This document shows, one piece after another, positions 7,471 to 14,019 of a stretch of 14,414 nt of DNA. Numbering within the stretch: the first letter of the stretch is position 1; each line of letters starts with the position of its first letter. Under the pieces are notes generated by a model. That model ran no database searches. It was not told the DNA's origin and saw only the letters and a program-made list of their open reading frames with translations. Origin of the DNA: Hydrogenothermus sp964516095 (GTDB taxonomy: Bacteria > Aquificota > Aquificia > Aquificales > Hydrogenothermaceae); contig CAZEYS010000036.1 in NCBI GenBank assembly GCA_964516095.1, positions 1 through 14,414 on the forward strand. The letters run 5' to 3'. A program made the position numbers and the translations under genes.

Positions 7471-7476
7471 TTCAGT
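7462..7476. promoter_or_regulatory. Candidate ArsR operator palindrome
   Basis: ACTGAA-TAA-TTCAGT has exact 6-base arms and a 3-base centre, and spans the arsR stop codon. It sits about 14 bases before the -10 box, covering the -35 region, where a repressor would block RNA polymerase. ArsR-family operators are typically AT-rich inverted repeats of this kind. No second copy was noticed in the window. Confidence 0.55.
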
Positions 7477-7486
7477 TTAAAATATA

Positions 7487-7495
7487 TGTTATAAT
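7487..7495 (+). promoter_or_regulatory. Extended -10 promoter for the arsenic genes
   Basis: TGTTATAAT is an exact match to the extended -10 form TGnTATAAT. Transcription would start near 7502, about 30 bases before the next ATG at 7531, whose GGAG lies at 7522-7525. No good -35 box is seen at 17 bases, which the extended -10 can offset. Confidence 0.6.
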
Positions 7496-7530
7496 TTTTA
7501 TATAAAAAATTTTTTATTTATGGAGAAAAA

Positions 7531-7809
7531 ATGAAAAAAAGAACAATAAAAGACGTCAGCCAAGTTCGAAAAACCGAGAATGGAGTTGTTATAGAAGTGA
7601 AAGATAGTTCTGTAGAGGCTGAAAAAGTAAAAGAAATAGTAGAAAACTGCCAGACTGGAAAGTGTGATTGCATGAGTGAAGAAATAAAGCAAAAGGTTAC
7701 CTTTATGGATTTTAAAGTAGAAAGTGGAAAAGTCGCAATAGAGATAAAAGGAGATTTAACTGAGGAAGAAATTAAAAAGGCAATGGAAAGGTCTAAAAAA
7801 GAGCTGTAA
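7531..7809 (+). CDS. Small cysteine-motif protein of unknown function, arsenic-linked
   Basis: A 92-residue soluble protein with no signal peptide or membrane helix. Its most notable feature is ENCQTGKCDC (Cys40, Cys45, Cys47) at the middle, flanked by two strand-helix-like halves: an N-terminal part with TENGVVIEVKD and a C-terminal part with VESGKVAIEIKGDLTEEEI. The two halves look alike (xGxVxIEIK followed by an acidic helix), hinting at an internal duplication. Three closely spaced thiols could bind As(III), another soft metal, or serve in thiol exchange. It lies between the arsR operator and arsC, with GGAG five bases before the ATG and one base between its stop and arsC, so it is almost surely co-expressed with the reductase. 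I do not recognise a named family; the metal or redox role is inference. Confidence 0.8.
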   Translation: MKKRTIKDVSQVRKTENGVVIEVKDSSVEAEKVKEIVENCQTGKCDCMSEEIKQKVTFMDFKVESGKVAIEIKGDLTEEEIKKAMERSKKEL

Positions 7810-7810
7810 A

Positions 7811-8218
7811 ATGAGTATCAAAATAGGGTTTATATGTACTGGAAACTCAGCCAGAAGTCAGATGGCTGAAGGATTTGGTAAATATTATGCAGAAAAATTT
7901 GGTAAGGACGTACAAGTTTACTCTGCAGGTTCAAATCCAGCTGGATACGTTCATCCACTTTCTATTGAGGTTATGAAAGAAAAAGGAATTGACATATCTA
8001 AAAACAAATCAAAGTCTTTAAAAGATATACCTTTAAATGAACTTGACTATCTTATAACTCTTTGCGGAGATGCTGCTGAAAACTGTCCTGTGGTTCCAAA
8101 TGCAAATACTATCCACTGGGGACTGCCTGACCCTGCAAAAAAAGGAGATATACAGACATTTCGAAACATAAGAGACCAGATAGAAGAAAGAGTAAAGAAG
8201 CTGTTGTCTATTGTATAG
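7811..8218 (+). CDS. arsC: Arsenate reductase, thioredoxin-coupled ArsC
   Basis: A 135-residue protein of the low-molecular-weight tyrosine phosphatase fold that reduces arsenate to arsenite. The anion loop CTGNSARS runs from nucleophile Cys9 to Arg15. Two more cysteines at 85 and 92 in LITLCGDAAENCPVVP match the Cys82/Cys89 pair of the S. aureus pI258 enzyme, which carry the disulfide to thioredoxin; a plain phosphatase would lack them. The catalytic acid is Asp107 in LPDPAKKG, after the typical HWG. Length is normal. It follows the Cys-motif gene after one base. No arsenite pump (ArsB or Acr3) is in the window, so export must be encoded elsewhere if detoxification is the purpose. The 51 bases after it hold no clear terminator. 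Confidence 0.95.
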   Translation: MSIKIGFICTGNSARSQMAEGFGKYYAEKFGKDVQVYSAGSNPAGYVHPLSIEVMKEKGIDISKNKSKSLKDIPLNELDYLITLCGDAAENCPVVPNANTIHWGLPDPAKKGDIQTFRNIRDQIEERVKKLLSIV

Positions 8219-8258
8219 TTTTATCTTAAAATTATTCACACAAGCTTATTATAAATTC

Positions 8259-8264
8259 AGGGAG
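8259..8264 (+). promoter_or_regulatory. Shine-Dalgarno site deciding the mtnA TTG start
   Basis: AGGGAG ends five bases before TTG 8270. No ATG or GTG precedes the conserved N-terminal region, so TTG is the likely start. Confidence 0.75.
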
Positions 8265-8269
8265 AACTT

Positions 8270-9331
8270 TTGACAAGAAAACTAAAAGATATAAGACCAA
8301 TTCAGATAAAAGATTATAAGCTTTACGTGTTAAACCAGCTAAAACTACCACATGAAGAAATCTGGGAAGAACTGTCTACCTATGAAGAAGTAGCACAGGC
8401 AATTAAAAATATGATTATTCGGGGTGCTCCTTTAATTGGTATAGTTGGAGCCTATGGATTTGCCATAGGTATAAAAGGTCTTATAGACAATAAACAGCCT
8501 CTTGAATATGCACAGCATATATATGAAACTTTAAAAAACACCCGTCCGACAGCTGTAAATCTTTTCTGGGCTCTGGATAGAATGTGGAAAAAGTTTGAAA
8601 AATGGAAAACCACAAAAAGCCCAGATGAACTTATAAAACTGCTTTTCAAAGAAGCACATAAAATAGATATGGAAGATTATCACGCAAATAAATCTATCGG
8701 TGGCTACGGACAGGTATTAATCGGAAAAAAAGCAAATATACTAACCCACTGTAATACAGGAGCATTGGCAACATCAGGCTGGGGAACTGCCTTAGGAGTA
8801 ATAAGAAGTGCTTATGAAGATGGAAAAGATATAACTGTTTATGTAGATGAAACAAGACCATACCTACAAGGTTCCAGACTTACAGCATGGGAACTTTTAC
8901 AGGAAGGAATACCCCATTACATAATAACTGATTCAAGTGCAGGTTTCTTGATGTCTAAAGGTTTAATAGATGCAGTTATAGTCGGAGCAGATAGAATAAC
9001 AGCCAGTGGTGATGTTGCCAATAAAATAGGAACATATACATTATCTGTTTTAGCAAAACAGCATAACATACCCTTTTACGTAGCTGCTCCTACAACAACT
9101 TTTGACCTTAAAACAGAAAAAGGAGAAGATATCATAATAGAACAAAGAAGTGAAGAAGAAGTTAAAAATTGTGGAACCTGTAAAATAGCACCAGAAGGTT
9201 CTAAAGCTCTTAATTACAGTTTTGATATAACTCCTGCTGAAAACATAACTGCAATAATTACAGAAAAAGGCATTTTAACCGAAATAAATAAAGAAAAAAT
9301 TCTCAAATTTTTAAAGTACAGAGGAATATAA
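8270..9331 (+). CDS. mtnA: S-methyl-5-thioribose-1-phosphate isomerase
   Basis: A 353-residue enzyme of the methionine salvage pathway that isomerises 5-methylthioribose-1-phosphate to the ribulose form. Family landmarks are in order: IIRGAPLIGIVGAYG (about 49-63), the TRPTAVNLFWALDRM stretch (91-105), HCNTGALAT with catalytic Cys161, VDETRPYLQGSRLTAWEL (about 192-209), and VGADRI with catalytic Asp241 followed by DVANKIGTY. This separates it from the related eIF2B regulatory subunits and ribose-1,5-bisphosphate isomerases, which lack the full set. The start is TTG, backed by AGGGAG. No other salvage gene (mtnB, C, D, K) is seen here. One base separates its stop from yvcK. Promoter sequences in the 51 bases before it are weak at best. 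Confidence 0.96.
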   Translation: MTRKLKDIRPIQIKDYKLYVLNQLKLPHEEIWEELSTYEEVAQAIKNMIIRGAPLIGIVGAYGFAIGIKGLIDNKQPLEYAQHIYETLKNTRPTAVNLFWALDRMWKKFEKWKTTKSPDELIKLLFKEAHKIDMEDYHANKSIGGYGQVLIGKKANILTHCNTGALATSGWGTALGVIRSAYEDGKDITVYVDETRPYLQGSRLTAWELLQEGIPHYIITDSSAGFLMSKGLIDAVIVGADRITASGDVANKIGTYTLSVLAKQHNIPFYVAAPTTTFDLKTEKGEDIIIEQRSEEEVKNCGTCKIAPEGSKALNYSFDITPAENITAIITEKGILTEINKEKILKFLKYRGI

Positions 9332-9332
9332 T

Positions 9333-10322
9333 ATGAATGTAGTCTCAATTGGTGGAGGAACAGGACTTTCAAGTTTATTAAAAGGTTTAAAAAAGTTAGT
9401 TCCTGAGTATATAAAAGATTTATCAGCTATAGTCACAGTTGCAGATAATGGAGGAAGCTCCGGTAGACTGAGAGAAGAAATGGGAATTCCTGCCCCTGGA
9501 GATATAAGAAACTGTATTGTCGCCCTTGCAGAGGATGAAGATATTTTGACAAAAATTTTTCAATATAGATTTGAAGAAGGAAAAGGATTAAAAGGTCATA
9601 GTTTTGGTAATCTATTTTTAACTGTTTTAACAAAAATAACAGGTAATTTTTTAGAAGCTGTAGAGACAACGTCAGACATTCTTAAAATAAAAGGGAAAAT
9701 AATTCCTTCTACTGAAAAAAGTGTTGACTTAGTTGCAAAATTCAGTGATGGTAAGATAATAAGAGGAGAGACACAGATTACAGAGTACGGGAAAAAATTA
9801 ATAGCTAAAATAGAAAAGATATGGCTGGAACCTTCAGATGTTGAAGCGCCAAAAGAGGCTATAGAGAAAATCTTAAATGCCGACATAATAACTTTAGGTC
9901 CTGGAAGTCTATACACAAGTGTAATTCCAAACCTACTTGTGAAAGATATTGCAGATGCAATAGTTAAATCTAAAGCTGTAAAAATATATATATCAAACGT
10001 TATGACACAATATGGAGAAACCGATGGATATTCTGCTTCTGACCATATAAAAGCTATAGAAGAAGTAGTTGGAAAACATTTTATAGATATTGCCGTCGTT
10101 AACACTCAGCTACCACCAGATGAGGTATTAAAAAGATATTTAAAAGAACATGCAGAACCTGTTGTTGTGGATGCTGGAAACATATCCAGAATGGGTATAA
10201 AAGTTTACTCAGCAAACCTGTTAGACGAAGGTAGTTATGCAAGACATAATCCTGATAAATTAAACAAGATGATTATAAAAATAATACAAGATGTCAGGTT
10301 TCCTAAAGTAGTAAATGGATAG
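9333..10322 (+). CDS. yvcK: YvcK-family (gluconeogenesis factor / CofD-like) protein
   Basis: A 329-residue cytoplasmic protein of the CofD/YvcK fold. Visible motifs are the N-terminal glycine loop IGGGTGLSSLLKGLK (6-20), VTVADNGGSSGRLR (34-47), GDIRNC (56-61), GHSFGNLFL (about 88-96) and LGPGSLYTSVIPNLLV (about 193-208), all usual for the family. In Bacillus subtilis YvcK binds UDP-sugars and is needed for growth on gluconeogenic carbon and for normal wall synthesis; it is not known to make F420, though often mislabelled as a 2-phospho-L-lactate transferase. The usual partners rapZ (yvcJ) and whiA are absent. GAGG lies 8 bases before the ATG. The end overlaps nadB by 8 bases. Confidence 0.93.
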   Translation: MNVVSIGGGTGLSSLLKGLKKLVPEYIKDLSAIVTVADNGGSSGRLREEMGIPAPGDIRNCIVALAEDEDILTKIFQYRFEEGKGLKGHSFGNLFLTVLTKITGNFLEAVETTSDILKIKGKIIPSTEKSVDLVAKFSDGKIIRGETQITEYGKKLIAKIEKIWLEPSDVEAPKEAIEKILNADIITLGPGSLYTSVIPNLLVKDIADAIVKSKAVKIYISNVMTQYGETDGYSASDHIKAIEEVVGKHFIDIAVVNTQLPPDEVLKRYLKEHAEPVVVDAGNISRMGIKVYSANLLDEGSYARHNPDKLNKMIIKIIQDVRFPKVVNG

Positions 10323-11886
10323 ATACTTCACTGAATTCAACACTAAAAACCTGAAAACAGAGTATATCGATACAATTATAATAGGTGCTGGTGTGGCAGC
10401 ACTTTCAACAGCTTTAAAGCTAAAAAAATTAGGGGTTAATTTCCTGATTTTAGCTAAAGATAAACCAGATATATCAAATTCATTTTTGGCTCAGGGAGGT
10501 GTTGCAGCTGCCGTTGATAAAGAAGACTCAACAGACCTTCACTTCCAAGATACTATAAAAGCAGGAAAAGGCCTTTGTATAGAAAAAAATGTAGAAGTTC
10601 TTGTAGAAGAAGGATTGGAAAGAATAGTAGATTTAATAAATGAAGGGCTTGAATTTGATAAAGACGAAAAGGGAAAAATAAAACTAACCAAAGAAGCAGC
10701 ACATTCAAGAAAAAGAGTTTTACATGTAAAAGACAAAACCGGAAGAGCTATTGGAAAATTTTTATATTCAAAACTAAAAAATGAACTTATTGAAACTGGT
10801 TATTATCTGGAAGAAATATTAACACAAGATAACAGATTTTTTGGGGTAATAGTAAGTAATAAGAAAGAGAAAAAGGTAATATATGCAAAATCCTTGGTAA
10901 TAGCTTCAGGTGGATATAGTGCTTTATATAAAAGAAACACGTCAGCTTACAATATAGGTGGAGATGTAATTTTAAAAGCACATAGAGCAGGATGTAAATT
11001 AATGGATTTAGAATTTATGCAGTTTCACCCAACAGCCTTAAATTTACCTGGTACTCCAGCATATCTAATAACAGAAGCAATAAGAGGAGAAGGGGCTTTA
11101 CTTGTAGATGAAACTGGTGATAGATTTGTTGATGAGTTGAAACCAAGAGATGAAGTGGCCCGAGCTATTTTCCAAAAAGAACAGGAAGGGAATAAAGTAT
11201 TTTTAAACCTAAAACCTTTAATAGAAAAAGGGATAAACATACAAGAAAGATTTCCAACAGTATACAGACTTTTAAAAAACTACAATCTATTAAACAGCTT
11301 AAATAAAATCCCTGTAAGTCCAGCAGCCCACTTCAGCATAGGAGGTATAATGGCAGATCCTTCAGGTAAAACAAATGTAGAAGGAATATTTGCAGTTGGA
11401 GAAGCATCATGTACAGGTGTTCATGGAGCAAATCGGCTTGCAAGTAACTCACTACTTGAGTGTATAACTTTTGGAGCCAAGACAGGTTATTCTGTATTCT
11501 TATATAATATGTATAATGATATAAGGCCAATAAATGTTGAAAATAAAGGAAGAGGAAAAAAAGAAATTAAAAAAACAGAAAAACAGAATTTGATATATAA
11601 ACTCAAAGAAGTTATGTGGAATTATGCAGGATTGGTTAGAAATAAGGAAAAATTGGAAACTGCTAAAAAAGAAATAGATAACCTTATTCAACAAATAGAA
11701 GATAAAAAAGGAGCATCTTATCTTAAAGATTTACTTCATCTATCAAAGCTTGTAATTGAAAGCGCTTTGAATAGAAAGGAAAGTAGAGGAGTTCATTTTA
11801 GAGATGACTTTACTCATGAAAATGAAAAGTATAAAAAACATACTATTATAGACGATAATCAAAAAATAAAGTTGGAGGTAAAATAG
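10315..11886 (+). CDS. nadB: L-aspartate oxidase
   Basis: A 523-residue FAD flavoprotein that oxidises L-aspartate to iminoaspartate, the first step of NAD synthesis, which NadA then condenses with dihydroxyacetone phosphate. The FAD-binding GxGxxx loop is IIIGAGVAALS (about 21-31). Other family marks are NSFLAQGGVAAA, HSRKRVLHVKDKTG, the substrate-side EFMQFHPTAL, RGEGALLVDETGDRF, PRDEVARAI, HFSIGGI and the second FAD segment GEASCTGVHGANRLASNSLLEC. The C-terminal helical domain ends with RKESRGVHFRDDF. Length is normal for the group and shows aspartate oxidase, not a succinate dehydrogenase subunit (no cytochrome or iron-sulfur partner nearby). The start lies inside the yvcK end with little Shine-Dalgarno sequence, so coupling is likely. 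Confidence 0.96.
   Translation: MDRYFTEFNTKNLKTEYIDTIIIGAGVAALSTALKLKKLGVNFLILAKDKPDISNSFLAQGGVAAAVDKEDSTDLHFQDTIKAGKGLCIEKNVEVLVEEGLERIVDLINEGLEFDKDEKGKIKLTKEAAHSRKRVLHVKDKTGRAIGKFLYSKLKNELIETGYYLEEILTQDNRFFGVIVSNKKEKKVIYAKSLVIASGGYSALYKRNTSAYNIGGDVILKAHRAGCKLMDLEFMQFHPTALNLPGTPAYLITEAIRGEGALLVDETGDRFVDELKPRDEVARAIFQKEQEGNKVFLNLKPLIEKGINIQERFPTVYRLLKNYNLLNSLNKIPVSPAAHFSIGGIMADPSGKTNVEGIFAVGEASCTGVHGANRLASNSLLECITFGAKTGYSVFLYNMYNDIRPINVENKGRGKKEIKKTEKQNLIYKLKEVMWNYAGLVRNKEKLETAKKEIDNLIQQIEDKKGASYLKDLLHLSKLVIESALNRKESRGVHFRDDFTHENEKYKKHTIIDDNQKIKLEVK
11874..11879 (+). promoter_or_regulatory. Shine-Dalgarno site of infC
   Basis: GGAGGT at the end of nadB is the strongest ribosome site nearby. 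It leaves 3 bases before ATA 11883 and 9 before ATT 11889. The ATG-less infC frame must begin at one of these, since it holds no ATG, GTG or TTG until 11970. Confidence 0.75.
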
Positions 11887-12407
11887 CCATTCAAGAGTTA
11901 AGAATTAATCATCAGATTAGGGTAAAAGAGTGCAGACTAATCGATGAAAACGGACAAAATTTAGGTATTGTGCCTATTGAAGAAGCACTCAAAATTGCAG
12001 AGGAAAAAGATTTAGATTTAGTAGAAATATCACCAAATGCAAAACCACCTGTATGTAAAATAATGGATTATGGAAAGTACAAGTTCCAGCAGAAAAAGAA
12101 AGAAAAAGAAGCCAAGAAAAAGCAAAGAGCTCATATGCAAAATGTAAAAGAGATGAAGTTTGGTCTGAAAATTGAAAAACACGATTATGAAACAAAAGTC
12201 AAACATATAAGAGAGTTTTTAGAAGACGGAGATAAAGTTAAAGTAATAATAATGTTTAGAGGAAGAGAAAACGTCCATCCAGAGATTGGAGAGCAACTGG
12301 CCAAAAGAATAATAGAAGATGTTCAGGAAGTTGGAAAAGTTGAAAAACAACCAAAAAAAGAAGGAAGAAACATGATATTTACACTTGTTCCACTAAAAAA
12401 TAAATAA
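11883..12407 (+). CDS. infC: Translation initiation factor IF3 (non-ATG start)
   Basis: IF3 binds the 30S subunit, checks the start codon and initiator tRNA, and keeps the subunits apart. Counting from ATA 11883 the protein has 174 residues: an N-domain beginning IQELRINHQIRVKECRLID, the signature KPPVCKIMDYGKYKFQQ (54-70), a lysine-rich linker, and a C-domain with MIFTLVPLKNK at the end. Conserved IF3 sequence starts at once, so the GTG at 11970 is internal and would delete about 29 essential residues. The frame is open only from 11859 and holds no ATG, GTG or TTG before 11970. The start must be ATA 11883 (overlapping the nadB stop as ATAG) or ATT 11889. E. coli infC starts with AUU, through which IF3 limits its own synthesis; the same control is likely here. 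The usual followers rpmI and rplT are replaced by fabD. Confidence 0.93.
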   Translation: MAIQELRINHQIRVKECRLIDENGQNLGIVPIEEALKIAEEKDLDLVEISPNAKPPVCKIMDYGKYKFQQKKKEKEAKKKQRAHMQNVKEMKFGLKIEKHDYETKVKHIREFLEDGDKVKVIIMFRGRENVHPEIGEQLAKRIIEDVQEVGKVEKQPKKEGRNMIFTLVPLKNK

Positions 12408-12417
12408 GGAGATGTGA

Positions 12418-13332
12418 ATGGGTAAAGTGGCTTTTGTTTTTCCTGGACAGGGTTCCCAAACTATTGGCATGGGAAAAGATATATACGAAAATTTTCCAGA
12501 AATTCAGGAATTACACCATAAAGTAAATGAAAAACTTGGCTTTGACCTGACCAGTATTATTTTTAATGACGAAGAAAAAATAAATCTTACACAGTACACT
12601 CAACCTGCCCTTGTTCTTACATCTTACAGTTTGTTTTATGTTTTAAGGAAATTAAAACCTGAAATACTTCCAGATTACACAGCAGGTCATTCCCTTGGAG
12701 AATTTTCTGCTCTAACAGCCGTAGAAAGTATAGACCCTGTTGATGGTGTCTGGATTACTCACGTCAGAGGGAAATTGATGCAGGAAGCAGTTCCTGAAGG
12801 AAAAGGCTCAATGGCAGCAGTTATTGGTCTTCCTGCTGAGGAAATTGAAAAAGTACTAAAGCAGATAAACGGTGTTGTGGAAATAGCAAATTACAATTCT
12901 TACGAACAAACTGTTATTTCTGGAGAAACTGAAGCAGTAGAAAAAGCCATGGAGATACTTAAAGAAAAAGGTGCCAAAAAGGTTGTGAAACTTGCTGTTT
13001 CAGTTCCAGCACATTCCTCTCTACTAAAAGAAAAAGCCAAAGAATTTGAAAAATACTTAAATGAAATACCTATAAAAAATCCTAAAGTACCTGTTATATC
13101 TAATATAACTGCACGTCCATTAAAGTACGCAGATGAGATTAAAGCTGAGCTAAGAGAGCATTTCTTCTCTCCTGTAAGATGGGTTCAAAGTGTGGAGTTT
13201 TTAAAAAACGAAGGTGTGGATACTATATACGAAATTGGTCCTAAAAAAGTATTAACAGGTTTAATAAAAAGAATAGATAGGACTTTTGACCTTAAAAACG
13301 TTGAAGCTTTAAAAGATATAGAAAACTTATGA
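12418..13332 (+). CDS. fabD: Malonyl-CoA:ACP transacylase
   Basis: A 304-residue acyltransferase that moves malonyl groups from CoA to acyl carrier protein for type II fatty acid synthesis. The opening is VFPGQGSQTIGMG with the oxyanion glutamine; the nucleophile is Ser92 in GHSLGEFSAL; Arg117 (HVRGKLMQ) binds the malonyl carboxylate; and the catalytic His199 lies in SVPAHSSLL. The QPALVLTSYS and YEIGPKKVLTGL motifs are also typical. Length matches a stand-alone FabD, not a polyketide module. AAGGAG, overlapping the infC stop, lies six bases before the ATG. Other fab genes are not in the window. It overlaps bioD by ATGA. Confidence 0.97.
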   Translation: MGKVAFVFPGQGSQTIGMGKDIYENFPEIQELHHKVNEKLGFDLTSIIFNDEEKINLTQYTQPALVLTSYSLFYVLRKLKPEILPDYTAGHSLGEFSALTAVESIDPVDGVWITHVRGKLMQEAVPEGKGSMAAVIGLPAEEIEKVLKQINGVVEIANYNSYEQTVISGETEAVEKAMEILKEKGAKKVVKLAVSVPAHSSLLKEKAKEFEKYLNEIPIKNPKVPVISNITARPLKYADEIKAELREHFFSPVRWVQSVEFLKNEGVDTIYEIGPKKVLTGLIKRIDRTFDLKNVEALKDIENL

Positions 13333-13997
13333 AAAATGTTCTGTTTATAACAGGAACAGACACAGGGGTTGGAAAAACATATATTTCCACCTTAATTATA
13401 AAAAGTTTATTAAATTTAGGAATAAAAGCTGGATACTTTAAACCTGTTGAGACAGGTTGTGACCCTTTTTGTGAAGATGCTTTAAAACTTTCAAAAATAA
13501 CCGGTCAGTCTATAGAAGAAAGTGTTTTATATCAATTTAAATTTCCAGTTGCTCCTTATGTTGCCCAAATAGAGGAAAATAAAAAAATATCTATCGAAAA
13601 AATTTTGGAAAAAATAAAATACCTTTCAAAAAAGTATGAATTTTTAATAGTAGAAGGGGCTGGGGGAATAATGGTACCTATAACTGAGGAAAAAGGAAAA
13701 ATTATAACTTATCTTGACCTTATAAACCTAACAAAAATGCCAGTTTTAGTTGTGTCACGAGCAAATCTTGGAACAATAAACCATACAGTTCTTACTGTAA
13801 AGGCATTAAAAGATACCGATGTACAGATAAAGGGAATTGTCCTGAACAGAGCATCAAAAAATCCAGACCTTGCAGAAAAGAAAAATCCCCAAGTAATCAG
13901 CAGGATGACTGGAATAAAACACATATTTAAAGTTTACGAAAACCAGGATAACCTAAATTTAAATGATATATTGACGAAAATAGTTAGTACAAGCTAA
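13329..13997 (+). CDS. bioD: Dethiobiotin synthetase
   Basis: A 222-residue ATP-dependent ligase that closes the ureido ring of dethiobiotin from 7,8-diaminopelargonate and CO2, the step before biotin synthase. The P-loop is GTDTGVGKT (9-17); the substrate-binding KPVETG is at 38-43; VEGAGGIMVPI (108-118) forms the diaminopelargonate and magnesium site; and SRANLGTINHT follows. Full length. The ATG overlaps the fabD stop, so translation is probably coupled; there is little Shine-Dalgarno sequence of its own. Biotin feeds acetyl-CoA carboxylase, which makes the malonyl-CoA used by FabD, so the pairing makes sense. No other bio gene is present. Confidence 0.96.
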   Translation: MKNVLFITGTDTGVGKTYISTLIIKSLLNLGIKAGYFKPVETGCDPFCEDALKLSKITGQSIEESVLYQFKFPVAPYVAQIEENKKISIEKILEKIKYLSKKYEFLIVEGAGGIMVPITEEKGKIITYLDLINLTKMPVLVVSRANLGTINHTVLTVKALKDTDVQIKGIVLNRASKNPDLAEKKNPQVISRMTGIKHIFKVYENQDNLNLNDILTKIVSTS

Positions 13998-14019
13998 TAA
14001 AACCAATAAGGAGAAGAAA

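Noticed and set aside
7811..8218. An ordinary low-molecular-weight tyrosine phosphatase
   Set aside because: The two extra cysteines at 85 and 92 and the HWG...DPA segment are the marks of thioredoxin-type ArsC, and arsR is nearby.
8226..8255. A promoter before mtnA
   Set aside because: TATAAA at 8250 is a fair -10 match, but the only -35 candidate is TTAAAA with an 18-base spacer, too weak to call in AT-rich DNA.
11970..12407. infC starting at GTG 11970
   Set aside because: It would remove conserved IF3 N-domain sequence that is clearly encoded upstream in frame (RINHQIRVKECRLID...GIV), and no Shine-Dalgarno site precedes it.
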